Shown: positions 1 through 8,913 of the stretch, piece after piece
Layout: each line of letters starts with the position of its first letter
Numbering within the stretch: the stretch's first letter is position 1
Source: Flavobacterium sufflavum
GTDB lineage: Bacteria; Bacteroidota; Bacteroidia; Flavobacteriales; Flavobacteriaceae
NCBI RefSeq assembly: GCF_004016525.1
Contig: NZ_SACJ01000003.1
Coordinates: forward strand, 310,001 to 374,000
Direction: 5' to 3'
DNA: 64,000 nucleotides
Made by a program: the position numbers and the translations under genes
Notes under the pieces: model-generated
The model's database searches: none
The model's input: only the letters and a program-made list of their open reading frames with translations
What the model was told of the DNA's origin: nothing

Positions 1-20
1 AATAACCAAACCGCATAATC

Positions 21-2390
21 ATGAAAATCAAATTAATCTTAGTTTGCTTATTCGTAAACCTAATTTCGATAGGAGCACAAAACTCTGCACCATTGATTAC
101 TACTATCAAACCGGGAAGCATTAGTGGAAAAGTAGTCGACAAAAAAACAAACCAACCACTGCCTTATGTAAATATAATTGTGAAGGAAAACGACAAAATC
201 ATTTCGGGTGCTATTACTTCTGAAAAAGGAACTTTTCATATAAAAAGCCTTGAATTAACAAAATACAACATAGAATTCCAATTTATAGGCTACAAAACCA
301 TTTCCACTCCAATAACTCTTACTGCAAAAAATTCAGATGTAAATCTCAATACAATTGTTTTAGAAGAAGATGCTATTGAGTTAAAAAGTGTCGAGATTGT
401 CAGTGAAAAATCGACAATAGAACAAAAAATCGATCGAAAAGTAATTAATGTGGGGAAGGATTTAATTTCAGCGGGATCAACAGCTGCTGAAATTATGAAC
501 AACATTCCATCGGTTAGTGTTGACCAACAAACCAACGCCATCAGTCTTAGGGGAAATCCTAATGTTAGAGTTTTAATTGACGGCAAACCTACTACCATAG
601 ATACAGCCCAATTACTACAACAAATACCATCTTCATCTATTAAACAAATAGAATTAATCACTAATCCATCTGCCAAATACAATCCGGAAGGAATGAGCGG
701 AATTATAAACATTGTTTTAAATAAAAACACTAAAATAGGTCTAAACGGAAGTATTAATAACGGAGTAACCTTTGGTATAACACCAAAATTAAACTCATCT
801 GTTGATATGAATTACCGTAATGGAAAAATCAACTGGTTTGCTAATTATGGTTTAAACACGGGAAAACGTACCAATTACGGTTTTATAAACACCACCGAAA
901 CCGGATTGGAAGATTTTCAAAACTATACTTTTACCCGTAACAACACTTCGCAACTAGCCAAAATAGGTTTAGACATTTATCTCAATGAAAAAAATACTTT
1001 GTCATTTTATACCAACCAAAACATATTTAAAGGGAAATCAGGTTCATTGTCAACAATTGATTTCGTAACCGATTCAAAAGCTGACATTAACCAAACATTC
1101 AACAACAAGGTTGACAATTATTCCCAAACCTACAATTTAGACTATAAAAAGAATTTTAAAAAAGAAGGGCATAATATCGAACTGGAAGTTAATTATTCTG
1201 ACGGAGACAATAAAGAGGATGCAACTTATAGCGACCCAAAAACCAATTATGTTACCAATAAAAGAAACAATACTTTAATCAATTTAGATTACGTCAATCC
1301 ACTATCGGAAACCCTAAAATTAGAATTAGGTTTAGAAAGCCGAATCGAAAATGCACGCAATAAATTATTATCGAGCAAAGACAACTCCGACTCCGACTTT
1401 AAATTCTCCCGAAATATTTATTCAGGATATGCCACTATTGGTAAACAATGGAAAAAATGGAGCTCACAACTGGGAACAAGAATAGAAAAATACGACGCTA
1501 TTGCCAATTTCAACAAAGAAAGCGAAACCCCAGCCGAATTCAATAACGACATTTTAACCTTATGTCCTTCCGGATTTTTAAACTATACACCTTCTGAAAA
1601 AAACTCATTCAACTTAAGCTTTTCAAGAAGAGTGGATAGACCAAGCATTGGCCAACTGAATCCAATTAGAGATTGGAGTACCCCGCAAATAGACTCAGAA
1701 GGAAACCCAAATCTTCGTCCTCAGTTTACCAATTCTTACGAACTAAATTACACCCGAAAAACAAAAATAGGCTCAATAACCACCGGGATTTTCTACAGAA
1801 GAATCAATAATGAAATCACAAGAACTTTAGTCGAAAATCCAAACGACAACTCTAAACAAATTTTATCTTATGCCAATCTGGATGGCAACAACGCCTATGG
1901 ATTTGAATCTTCGGCTAATTTAGATTTCACAAAATGGCTGAGCAGCAATATAAGTGTAGATGCTTATAACAAAACAATTAGAGGCGTAGTTTCAGGTAAA
2001 TTTCTCGAAGCCAATGTGACAGCCTTTAATGCACGAATGAACAATACCTTCAAAGCATCAAAAAATTTACGTTTCCAATTTTCAGCCATGTATCAGGGAA
2101 AGGATTTAACCTTACAAATGCTGGGCAAACCCATGTGGAAAATGGATTTAGGTTCGAGCCTGAACGTTTTAAAAGGAGCCGGAACATTTACTGTTAGATA
2201 TAGCGATATTTTTAAAACGATGCGCTATCGCTTTACATCAGAATATCCTAAAGAACAATACGGACAATTTAACTGGGAAAGCCGATCCGCTTATATTGGT
2301 TTCAATTATAGATTTGGAAGCGGTAAAAACAAAGCGGTTCAGAGAAAAACAAGGGATCAAAACGAAAGCCAGGGTGGTGGCGTTTTATAA
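21..2390 (+). CDS. Outer-membrane beta-barrel receptor (TonB-dependent-receptor-like)
   Basis: A 789-residue envelope protein with a signal peptide at residues 1-19 (ending IGAQ). A carboxypeptidase-regulatory-like beta-sandwich lies at about 33-115 (GSISGKVVDKKTNQPLPYVN). A plug-like domain at about 138-235 includes LRGNPNVRVLIDGKPT and IKQIELITNPSAKYNPEG. The rest is a long barrel of alternating aromatic strands ending in YIGFNYRFGSG. This matches the Bacteroidota 'outer membrane beta-barrel family protein' group, which resembles TonB-dependent receptors. The substrate cannot be told, because no SusD-like partner or metal or vitamin gene adjoins it. The ATG at 21 gives a clean signal peptide. 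The promoter lies outside the window. A strong hairpin follows the stop. The family call is secure; active TonB dependence is inferred. Confidence 0.85.
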   Translation: MKIKLILVCLFVNLISIGAQNSAPLITTIKPGSISGKVVDKKTNQPLPYVNIIVKENDKIISGAITSEKGTFHIKSLELTKYNIEFQFIGYKTISTPITLTAKNSDVNLNTIVLEEDAIELKSVEIVSEKSTIEQKIDRKVINVGKDLISAGSTAAEIMNNIPSVSVDQQTNAISLRGNPNVRVLIDGKPTTIDTAQLLQQIPSSSIKQIELITNPSAKYNPEGMSGIINIVLNKNTKIGLNGSINNGVTFGITPKLNSSVDMNYRNGKINWFANYGLNTGKRTNYGFINTTETGLEDFQNYTFTRNNTSQLAKIGLDIYLNEKNTLSFYTNQNIFKGKSGSLSTIDFVTDSKADINQTFNNKVDNYSQTYNLDYKKNFKKEGHNIELEVNYSDGDNKEDATYSDPKTNYVTNKRNNTLINLDYVNPLSETLKLELGLESRIENARNKLLSSKDNSDSDFKFSRNIYSGYATIGKQWKKWSSQLGTRIEKYDAIANFNKESETPAEFNNDILTLCPSGFLNYTPSEKNSFNLSFSRRVDRPSIGQLNPIRDWSTPQIDSEGNPNLRPQFTNSYELNYTRKTKIGSITTGIFYRRINNEITRTLVENPNDNSKQILSYANLDGNNAYGFESSANLDFTKWLSSNISVDAYNKTIRGVVSGKFLEANVTAFNARMNNTFKASKNLRFQFSAMYQGKDLTLQMLGKPMWKMDLGSSLNVLKGAGTFTVRYSDIFKTMRYRFTSEYPKEQYGQFNWESRSAYIGFNYRFGSGKNKAVQRKTRDQNESQGGGVL

Positions 2391-2418
2391 TATAGTTTTT
2401 AATAGTTTGTTGCAAAAG

Positions 2419-2450
2419 AAAAGCCCGAAGTATACCAACTTCGGGCTTTT
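2419..2450. terminator. Bidirectional intrinsic terminator
   Basis: A 13-bp perfect stem (AAAAGCCCGAAGT paired with ACTTCGGGCTTTT) with a 6-nt loop and A/T tracts on both sides. It sits between two convergent genes and can serve both. Confidence 0.85.
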
Positions 2451-2469
2451 CGATTTAAAACCAAAAAGA

Positions 2470-3477
2470 TTACCATTTAATAATGGCGCTTGCCCAGGTA
2501 AATCCGCTACCAAAAGCAGCCAAAACAACAGTATCTCCTGATTTTATTTTGCCGAGTTCCCAGGCTTCAGTCAATGCAATAGGAATCGAAGCCGCGGTTG
2601 TATTACCGTATTTTTGCAGGTTATTATACACCTGATCGTCATTCAACTCAAATTTCTTCTGGATGTATTGGGATATCCTCAAATTAGCCTGATGTGGAAT
2701 CAGCATATCAATATCGGAAACTTTTAAGTTATTGGCTTCTAAACCTTCATTAATCACTTCAGCAAAACGAACTACGGCATTTTTAAATACGAATTGCCCG
2801 TTCATGTATGGAAAATAACTCTCGTCATTGGGATCATTATCGGCTAAAATATCATTTACCCAACGTCCGCCCATTCCGGGAGCTGTTAAGGCTAATTCTT
2901 CGGCATGGATTCCTTCAGAATGCAAATGAGTAGAGAGAATCCCTTTCGATAAATCTTCTTCGCGACTCAACACAGCCGCACCTGCCCCATCTCCAAAAAT
3001 CACCGAAACACCACGTCCTCTGGTTGTCATGTCTAATCCTGATGATTGTACTTCAGAACCGATGACCAGGATATTCTTGTACATTCCTGTTTTGATATAC
3101 TGGTCGGCAACCGAAAGTGCATAAACAAAACCCGAACATTGATTTCTGACATCTAATGCCCCTACCGTTCTCAAGCCTAAATCTCTTTGGACTAAAACTC
3201 CCGGTCCAGGAAAATAATAATCGGGACTTAAGGTTGCAAAAACAATAAAATCGATATCTTCTTTGGCAATTCCGGAACGTTCAATAGCAATTTTAGCTGC
3301 CTTCACTCCCATTGTCGTGGTGGTATCTTCTCCCTTAATGATGTGCCTGCGTTCCTGAATTCCGGTTCTCTCCTGAATCCATTCATCATTGGTATCCATG
3401 ATTTTTGACAAATCGTCATTAGTAACCACATTGGAAGGCACATAAAAACCTAAACCCGAAATTTTTGAATGATACAT
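2470..3477 (-). CDS. fabH: Beta-ketoacyl-ACP synthase III family protein (FabH-like)
   Basis: A 335-residue thiolase-fold condensing enzyme. FabH joins acetyl-CoA (or another acyl-CoA) to malonyl-ACP to start fatty-acid synthesis. The Cys-His-Asn triad is visible: Cys114 in RNQCSGFVYA, His262 in PHQANLRIS and Asn292 in KYGNTTAASIP. The N-terminus shows the family pattern ISGLGFYVPSNVVTN and the ERTGI motif. The length is normal. The gene stands alone, with no plsX or acpP beside it, so this could be a paralogue making a special primer rather than the housekeeping copy. Flavobacteria often carry several such genes, so the symbol is tentative. Confidence 0.85.
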   Translation of the reverse strand: MYHSKISGLGFYVPSNVVTNDDLSKIMDTNDEWIQERTGIQERRHIIKGEDTTTTMGVKAAKIAIERSGIAKEDIDFIVFATLSPDYYFPGPGVLVQRDLGLRTVGALDVRNQCSGFVYALSVADQYIKTGMYKNILVIGSEVQSSGLDMTTRGRGVSVIFGDGAGAAVLSREEDLSKGILSTHLHSEGIHAEELALTAPGMGGRWVNDILADNDPNDESYFPYMNGQFVFKNAVVRFAEVINEGLEANNLKVSDIDMLIPHQANLRISQYIQKKFELNDDQVYNNLQKYGNTTAASIPIALTEAWELGKIKSGDTVVLAAFGSGFTWASAIIKW

Positions 3478-3524
3478 ATTTTACTTTTTTTACATTAACA
3501 CCTAAGATATTAAATATAATAAAA

Positions 3525-3545
3525 AAACCAGTCTAAAACTGGTTT
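3525..3545 (-). terminator. Intrinsic terminator of the DUF1508 gene
   Basis: An 8-bp stem (AAACCAGT / ACTGGTTT) with a 5-nt loop. Read on the minus strand it is followed by a run of T residues. It lies just downstream of the minus-strand gene ending at 3571. Confidence 0.75.
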
Positions 3546-3570
3546 ACCTATTCAATTGTATTTATTTAAA

Positions 3571-3903
3571 TCAACTTGTTTGATCATCTACGACTCCATC
3601 GGGCGCATTTTTCTTTACTGATTCAATGCCGTTTTCTCTGGAAGCAATTGACTCATACATTTCACTATTTCCAATAATCTGACCATTGGTCGCTTTCAAA
3701 TTAAAATAAAATTTTCCGTTAGATGATTCTTTACGTTCAAATCGACCGTCTTCCTGAGAATTTTTTCTAACCGATTCAATTCCATTATCACAAGCTGCTT
3801 TGGTTGTATACCCCTCACTTGCTAAAATTGTCTGGCCATTGCCCGCTTTCAGATTAAACTGAAGCTCACCGTTAACTCTTTTTGTAATTACAAATTTTCC
3901 CAT
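3571..3903 (-). CDS. YegP-type DUF1508 protein, two tandem repeats
   Basis: A 110-residue protein built from two copies of the small DUF1508 (YegP) fold. Repeat 1 is at about 9-50 (GELQFNLKAGNGQTILASEG...NGIESVRKN) and repeat 2 at about 60-100 (GKFYFNLKATNGQIIGNSEM...NGIESVKKN). E. coli YegP is a similarly small two-repeat protein of unknown function. There is no signal peptide, so it is probably cytoplasmic. The gene is monocistronic with its own terminator. The family call is firm; no biochemical role can be assigned from sequence. Confidence 0.85.
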   Translation of the reverse strand: MGKFVITKRVNGELQFNLKAGNGQTILASEGYTTKAACDNGIESVRKNSQEDGRFERKESSNGKFYFNLKATNGQIIGNSEMYESIASRENGIESVKKNAPDGVVDDQTS

Positions 3904-4013
3904 TTTTTTAAAATTTTAATTTATAATCTCTATTTATCTAAAAATCAAAACTTTTTAGTTTTTTTTCATTAGCGAAACTAAAAATACTAAAAAAAGTAAT
4001 GCAAAAATTTTAA

Positions 4014-4961
4014 TTAAAAATCAAAATTCAAAGAAACAGTTGTATTATTAACTAATTCAGTATCATGCTCAAAGAAAATCACTTTTCTATCAAAAACGGC
4101 TTTGATAAGATAATAACCACCTTTAAAATAAGATTGTTTGACCAGAGCATTTATCAAACCTTTTTCGGCTACTTTTAATTGGTGTGGATAAAGTAAAACC
4201 GAATCATCAGCACCGTCAACAGCTATGAGTTGGGATAATTTCAGTTCGTTTACTTCCCCAAAAAGCGAAGCCACATATTTATTTATAGGATTGTTATATA
4301 AATTATACGAATCGGCTTTATCGACCATTTTTCCGTTTTGCAACACAATAGTTTCGTCAGCAAAAGAAAGCGCATCAGTACTATCATGCGTAGCCACAAT
4401 ACAGGTAATTTCTTTTGCTTTTAGGTAAGCAAACAAATTGCGTCGCAACGCATTTTTTCTAAAATTATCAATATGACTAAAGGGTTCATCCAATAATAAA
4501 ACTTCAGGTTCTAAAGCTAAAACTCTCGCTAAAGCCACACGTTGTTGCTGACCTCCGCTCAGGTATTTTGCTTTCACATCGGCAAACTCCGACATTTCCA
4601 CAATTTCCAGCAGTTCTTTGACACGTGCTTTTTTAATTTCAGGAAAAATATTCGACAAATATTTCCCCACATTCTCCGCCACCGTAATATAAGGCATCAA
4701 ATCAAAATCCTGAGACAGATATTTCATAAAAGGCATTCCTGGAACCAGATTAAAACTAGTTCCTAAAACCTCGGTTTCATTCCAAAAAATCTGTCCTTCA
4801 TCTAAGTCATACAATCCGTAAATCAGTTTTAACAAAGTGCTTTTACCACAACCACTTTCGCCAATTACAGCAATATTTTGTCCTTTTTCTACAGAGAAAT
4901 GAATATTTTGAACCACTGGTTTTTCGGTATAACCAAAGGAGATATTTTGAACTTGAAGCAT
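4014..4961 (-). CDS. ABC transporter ATP-binding protein with C-terminal extension
   Basis: A 315-residue ABC ATPase. Walker A is at 34-42 (GESGCGKST), the signature LSGGQ at 134-138, Walker B at 154-160 (VLLLDEP) and the switch His at 192. The ATPase core ends near residue 230. It is followed by about 80 residues including YPHQLKVAEKG, resembling the accessory (TOBE-like) tails of importer ATPases of the FbpC/PotA/ModC type. No permease or binding protein is adjacent, so the substrate is unknown and the partners must be encoded elsewhere. A TATCTTTG promoter element lies 27 nt upstream of the start. Confidence 0.82.
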   Translation of the reverse strand: MLQVQNISFGYTEKPVVQNIHFSVEKGQNIAVIGESGCGKSTLLKLIYGLYDLDEGQIFWNETEVLGTSFNLVPGMPFMKYLSQDFDLMPYITVAENVGKYLSNIFPEIKKARVKELLEIVEMSEFADVKAKYLSGGQQQRVALARVLALEPEVLLLDEPFSHIDNFRKNALRRNLFAYLKAKEITCIVATHDSTDALSFADETIVLQNGKMVDKADSYNLYNNPINKYVASLFGEVNELKLSQLIAVDGADDSVLLYPHQLKVAEKGLINALVKQSYFKGGYYLIKAVFDRKVIFFEHDTELVNNTTVSLNFDF

Positions 4962-4987
4962 TTTTAAAAGAATGTTTTTTGAGATTG

Positions 4988-4995
4988 CAAAGATA
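4988..4995 (-). promoter_or_regulatory. Candidate -7 element (TAnnTTTG) for the ABC ATPase gene
   Basis: The minus strand reads TATCTTTG, an exact match to the Bacteroidota -7 consensus, 27 nt upstream of the ATG at 4961. The only -33-like tetramer is TTCG about 25 nt further up, so the match is partial. Confidence 0.4.
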
Positions 4996-5040
4996 GATTT
5001 CTTTGGTATAAAAAAAGAGGCGAATTTAGAAATATCTTTT

Positions 5041-5518
5041 AGAATAATCTTTTATCGCATCAAACTATCATATCGAGCGAAATCAAAAACTATGTCATTA
5101 ATTTCAAGGAGTGTGTTCGATGAGTAATTTTTATTCTAAAAACAATATAAACGTCATTTTTTCCGAGTTTCAACTGTCCTTAGCTTTCGCAGTCGAGTGT
5201 CAAATGTTTGAAGAATGCGTAAAAAGAAAATCTGTTTGAGCGTAGCGAGTTATTTTCTTTTAGCATTCGAAAACTAATTTGACCGACGAGGAAGCGTAAG
5301 ACTTGATTTTTTTGTTTCTTTTTTGATCAAGCAAAAAAGAAATTTGATAAATCTAATTTTCTCTTTTAATAAAAACGTCAATAGTAGTTGCGCCAGAACA
5401 TTTTTAGCCAGTATAGAGAAACCTAGTTTATATAAAGCTTCTCGATACAATTCTAAATGATAAAGCTATCGCATTATCATTTAGAATCACTCCTTTAGAT
5501 TTGTTTTTATTATAAAAA
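5041..5518. repeat. Gene-free region of stacked hairpins and repeat fragments
   Basis: About 480 bases with no credible gene. They contain at least three hairpins. One at 5213-5268 pairs GAATGC plus an A-rich arm with ATTTTCTTTTAGCATTC, and its loop holds GAGCGTAGCGAG. One at 5315-5342 pairs TTTCTTTTTTG with CAAAAAAGAAA. The third is the conserved stem-loop at 5434-5492, described separately. It looks like accumulated intergenic repeat material. Confidence 0.6.
5434..5492 (-). repeat. Palindromic intergenic repeat, copy 1 (covarying stem-loop)
   Basis: A 14-bp perfect stem (ATTCTAAATGATAA / TTATCATTTAGAAT) closes the 10-nt loop AGCTATCGCA. It is flanked by AGCTTCTCGATACA on one side and CACTC on the other. 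The same element occurs inverted at 14895-14955 with two compensated base-pair changes in the stem. Confidence 0.75.
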
Positions 5519-5553
5519 AAAGGTCGTTCGGCTATAAAAACGAAACGACCTTT
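5519..5553 (-). terminator. Intrinsic terminator of the lipocalin-OmpA operon
   Basis: The arms AAAGGTCGTTCG and CGAAACGACCTTT pair with one bulged base. On the minus strand the stem is followed by T residues. It lies 22 nt past the stop of the OmpA-family gene. Confidence 0.75.
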
Positions 5554-5574
5554 ATAATTTAAAAAAGTGCTTTA

Positions 5575-6270
5575 TTATTTAGCAGCTTCTTTTTCAGCAT
5601 CCGCTTTCATTTTAGCATTTGCAACAATTGCAAATTCTACACGACGGTTTTGACTTCTACCTTCTGCTGTATCGTTAGTAGCAATTGGATCAGCAATTCC
5701 CATTCCCTGAATTGTAAATCTACTTGCTGCAAGTCCTTTGCTTGCCAGATAACTTTTAACTGATGCAGCACGTTCTCCTGAAAGTTTCAAGTTGTAATCA
5801 GCAGGACCAGTACTATCAGTATATCCAAAAATAGTAATATCAGTATCCGGATATTCGTCAAAAACAGCAACTAATTTATCTAGATTGGCTTTTGCAGCAG
5901 CAGTTAAAGTCGATTTGTTTGTATCAAAACGCACTGCATTTTCGTTTAAAACTAATTGAATTCCTTCACCAACTCTTTTTACCTCAGCACCCGGAATAGC
6001 CTGGTCAATTTGTCTGGCTTGTTTGTCCATTTTGCTACCGATAACACCTCCGGCAACTCCACCTACAACTCCACCAATAACAGCTCCCATAGCGCCTTTT
6101 CCACCTTTTCCAAGGTTATTTCCCAAGATTCCTCCAAGAAGAGCACCTCCGGCAGCTCCAATAGCAGCTCCTCTTTGTGTTTTATTTGTGTTTTTTACTG
6201 CTTCACAGCTTGTGAAAATTGACCCCACAACCATTACTAAAGCTAATGCTAATACCGATATATTTTTCAT
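5575..6270 (-). CDS. OmpA-family lipoprotein with glycine zipper
   Basis: A 231-residue outer-membrane lipoprotein. The signal peptide ends in the lipobox FTSC with Cys22. A glycine-zipper segment follows at about 33-85 (GAAIGAAGGALLGGILG...GGVVGGVAGGVIG), then a C-terminal OmpA peptidoglycan-binding domain at about 110-217 (RFDTNKSTL, GYTDSTG, NLKLSGERAASV, SQNRRVEFAI). The Asp and Arg that hold diaminopimelate in OmpA domains are within these motifs. It resembles E. coli YiaD and probably tethers the outer membrane to the wall. It is second in an operon, 35 nt after the lipocalin-like gene. Confidence 0.9.
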   Translation of the reverse strand: MKNISVLALALVMVVGSIFTSCEAVKNTNKTQRGAAIGAAGGALLGGILGNNLGKGGKGAMGAVIGGVVGGVAGGVIGSKMDKQARQIDQAIPGAEVKRVGEGIQLVLNENAVRFDTNKSTLTAAAKANLDKLVAVFDEYPDTDITIFGYTDSTGPADYNLKLSGERAASVKSYLASKGLAASRFTIQGMGIADPIATNDTAEGRSQNRRVEFAIVANAKMKADAEKEAAK

Positions 6271-6305
6271 AATTATCTTTTTTATTGTTTATTAAAATCC
6301 TGGAA

Positions 6306-6785
6306 TTAGTTTACACGTTGGAATTGGTAAACCACATCTGTTAATTTTCCTCCAACATTGATTTTGTCAATCAACTGGAAAGAACTTTCTGTTAAATTAG
6401 CCACGTGTAAAACATAACCATCTCTCACTTTTTTGGCTTTTTCACCAGCATCTAAAATTTTCAAAACAAACTCTCCGTTAGAATTTACAAACCAAGTAAT
6501 TGGCGAACTAAAAACAGGACAATCGTACTTTGTCAAAGCCATAGTTCCTTTGTTATTGTTAGAAACAAACTTCCAAGTACTTCCTTCAAAACATTTTGAA
6601 TCAGCCAATTGGAAAGAATTCACTTTAATGTATTCTGAACCCGGATATGAAACAGAACTAATTACCCAATTTCCTTTTACACCAGTTTGAATTCCCCTGT
6701 CTAACTTAGTAGCCGTAACTGAAGACGTTTTGCAAGAAAATAATGCTAGCGCAATTGCTGTAACAAAAAATATTTTTTTCATCAT
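6306..6785 (-). CDS. Lipocalin-like lipoprotein
   Basis: A 159-residue secreted lipoprotein (signal MMKKIFFVTAIALALFSCK, lipobox FSC). The mature part opens with VKGNWVISSVSYPGS, the G-x-W signature at the start of lipocalin folds, and continues as predicted beta strands (STWKFVSNNNKG, YDCPVFSSPITWFV). Flavobacterial proteins of this type are annotated as lipocalin family. The ligand is unknown. It starts the operon with the OmpA lipoprotein, so an envelope role is likely. Two ATG codons are adjacent (6785 and 6782); either is possible. A good TATCTTTG promoter element lies upstream. Confidence 0.7.
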   Translation of the reverse strand: MMKKIFFVTAIALALFSCKTSSVTATKLDRGIQTGVKGNWVISSVSYPGSEYIKVNSFQLADSKCFEGSTWKFVSNNNKGTMALTKYDCPVFSSPITWFVNSNGEFVLKILDAGEKAKKVRDGYVLHVANLTESSFQLIDKINVGGKLTDVVYQFQRVN

Positions 6786-6811
6786 TTTATCGTTTTAATA
6801 TTAAACTTAGG

Positions 6812-6846
6812 CAAAGATACAATCTAACTTACAGATTTTGTTTCAA
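6812..6846 (-). promoter_or_regulatory. Promoter of the lipocalin-OmpA operon
   Basis: On the minus strand a TTG (6844-6846) is followed after 24 nt by TATCTTTG (6812-6819), matching the Bacteroidota -33/-7 pattern with a slightly long spacer. It leaves a leader of about 20 nt before the ATG. Confidence 0.5.
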
Positions 6847-6964
6847 AATGTTGTTATTTTATTACAAAATTTATGGTTAAGACAATTTGTCACCCCGATT
6901 CGAATTGGTACTTTATTTGAAGAAACCGTAACTGATTGTAAAACATTATAAATAAATTTTAAAT

Positions 6965-8851
6965 ATGACAACTGGAAAAATTAACGTTTCAGTGGAAAAT
7001 ATCTTTCCACTTATCAAAAAGTTCTTATACAACGATCACGAGATCTTTTTACGTGAATTAATTTCGAATGGAACAGATGCAACATTAAAATTAAAACACC
7101 TGACCAATATTGGCGAAGCCAAAGTAGAATATGGCAATCCAATACTTGAGGTAAAAATTGACAAAGAGGGTAAAAAGCTCCACATCATTGACCAGGGAAT
7201 CGGAATGACATCAGAAGAGGTTGAAAAATACATCAACCAACTGGCTTTTTCAGGTGCCGAGGAATTCCTGGAAAAATACAAAGACACTGCTAAAGATTCA
7301 GGAATTATTGGTCATTTTGGTCTTGGTTTCTACTCTGCTTTTATGGTCGCTTCTAAGGTGGAAATTATCACTAAATCATACAAAGACGAGCCGGCAGCAC
7401 ACTGGACTTGCGACGGAAGTCCTGAATTCTCTTTAGAACCAGCTGACAAAACGACTCGCGGAACTGAAATTATCCTTCACATTGCCGAAGATTCATTAGA
7501 ATTCTTAGAAGATTTCAAAATCAGAGAATTGCTGAACAAATACAATAAGTTCATGCCAATTCCGATTAAATTTGGAACAACAACAGAAACACTTCCTAAA
7601 CCGGAAGATGCTCCTGAAGATTATACTACAGAAACTATTGAAGTTGACAACATCATCAACAACCCAAATCCAGCCTGGACAAAACAACCGGCCGATTTAA
7701 ATGAGGAAGATTACAAAGCTTTCTACCACGAATTGTACCCAATGCAATTTGAAGAGCCTTTATTCAACATTCATTTAAATGTAGATTATCCATTCAACCT
7801 TACCGGAATTTTATATTTCCCAAAATTAGGTTCGGATATGCAAATCCAAAAAGACAAAATCCAATTGTACCAAAATCAGGTTTTTGTTACCGATAACGTA
7901 GAAGGAATTGTACCTGAATTCCTGATGATGCTTCGCGGAGTAGTGGATTCTCCGGATATTCCTTTGAACGTTTCCCGTTCAGGATTGCAGGCAGATGGTG
8001 CGGTGAAGAAAATTTCGAACTACATTACCCGTAAAGTTGCCGATAAACTAAAATCATTATTCAACGAAAACCGTGAGGATTTCGAATCAAAATGGAACGA
8101 CATCAAAATCGTTTTGGAATACGGAATGCTTTCGGAAGATAAATTCTACGAAAAAGCTGGTGCTTTTGTATTGTACCCAACAGTAGATGACAAATATTAC
8201 ACTCTTGAGGAATTAAAAGAAAACCTGAAAGACGCGCAAACCGACAAAGACGGAAAACTGGTTGTTTTATACGCCGGAAACAAAGAAGCTCAACATTCTT
8301 ATATCGAAATTGCGAAAGAAAAAGGATACCAGGTATTGCTTTTAGACTCGCCAATTATCTCGCATTTAATTCAAAAATTAGAAAACGACAATAAAGATTT
8401 GACTTTCGTTCGTGTGGATTCTGACCATATTGACAACCTTATCAAAAAAGACGAAGTTGTAATTTCTAAATTGTCTGAAGACCAGCAAAACAACCTGAAA
8501 TCAGCTGTTGAAGCGGTAGTTAATAAACAAACGTACACAGTTCAACTGGAAGCTCTTGACAGCCAGGCGGCACCATTTATCATCACGCAACCGGAATTCA
8601 TGCGTAGAATGAAAGAAATGAGCCAAACCGGTGGTGGCGGAATGTTCGGAATGGGCAACATGCCGGAAATGTACAATTTGGTGGTGAATACTAATTCGCC
8701 TTTGGCTTCAACTATCCTGAATACCGAAGACAAAACTAATCAGGAGCACCTGGTAAAACAAGCTTTAGATTTAGCTAAACTATCCCAAAACCTGTTAAAA
8801 GGAGAAGCCCTGACTACTTTCGTAAAACGTAGTTTTGAGATGATTAAGTAA
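6965..8851 (+). CDS. htpG: Hsp90-family chaperone HtpG
   Basis: A 628-residue bacterial Hsp90, the usual length. The N-terminal GHKL ATPase (about 1-220) has the N-box LRELISNGTDA, the Mg/ATP motif DQGIGMT and the lid region GHFGLGFYSAFMVA. The middle domain includes the catalytic-loop region VPEFLMMLRGVVDSPDIPLNVSRS, here cited only by its end, PLNVSRSGLQ. A Met/Gly-rich stretch (GGGGMFGMGNMPEM) lies before the C-terminal dimerisation domain. It refolds client proteins in the cytoplasm. It is a single gene with its own terminator. The start at 6965 gives the family N-terminus MTTGKINVSVENIFPLI. Confidence 0.97.
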   Translation: MTTGKINVSVENIFPLIKKFLYNDHEIFLRELISNGTDATLKLKHLTNIGEAKVEYGNPILEVKIDKEGKKLHIIDQGIGMTSEEVEKYINQLAFSGAEEFLEKYKDTAKDSGIIGHFGLGFYSAFMVASKVEIITKSYKDEPAAHWTCDGSPEFSLEPADKTTRGTEIILHIAEDSLEFLEDFKIRELLNKYNKFMPIPIKFGTTTETLPKPEDAPEDYTTETIEVDNIINNPNPAWTKQPADLNEEDYKAFYHELYPMQFEEPLFNIHLNVDYPFNLTGILYFPKLGSDMQIQKDKIQLYQNQVFVTDNVEGIVPEFLMMLRGVVDSPDIPLNVSRSGLQADGAVKKISNYITRKVADKLKSLFNENREDFESKWNDIKIVLEYGMLSEDKFYEKAGAFVLYPTVDDKYYTLEELKENLKDAQTDKDGKLVVLYAGNKEAQHSYIEIAKEKGYQVLLLDSPIISHLIQKLENDNKDLTFVRVDSDHIDNLIKKDEVVISKLSEDQQNNLKSAVEAVVNKQTYTVQLEALDSQAAPFIITQPEFMRRMKEMSQTGGGGMFGMGNMPEMYNLVVNTNSPLASTILNTEDKTNQEHLVKQALDLAKLSQNLLKGEALTTFVKRSFEMIK

Positions 8852-8877
8852 GCATCAAATAAACAGAATTAATACTT

Positions 8878-8912
8878 AAGACCTGCAAGTGAAAACTTGC
8901 GGGTCTTTTTTT
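8878..8912 (+). terminator. Intrinsic terminator of htpG
   Basis: A GC-rich stem (AAGACCTGCAAGT / ACTTGCGGGTCTT, one G-T pair) with a GAAA tetraloop, followed by seven T residues. Confidence 0.9.
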
Positions 8913-8913
8913 G

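Noticed and set aside
290..730. 146-codon open frame on the minus strand
   Set aside because: It lies wholly inside the receptor gene, antisense to its plug domain, and has no recognisable protein features.
5956..6295. Two open frames (Ser/Asn-rich and Pro-rich) on the plus strand
   Set aside because: They are antisense images of the glycine-zipper repeat in the OmpA lipoprotein gene; their low-complexity composition follows from that.
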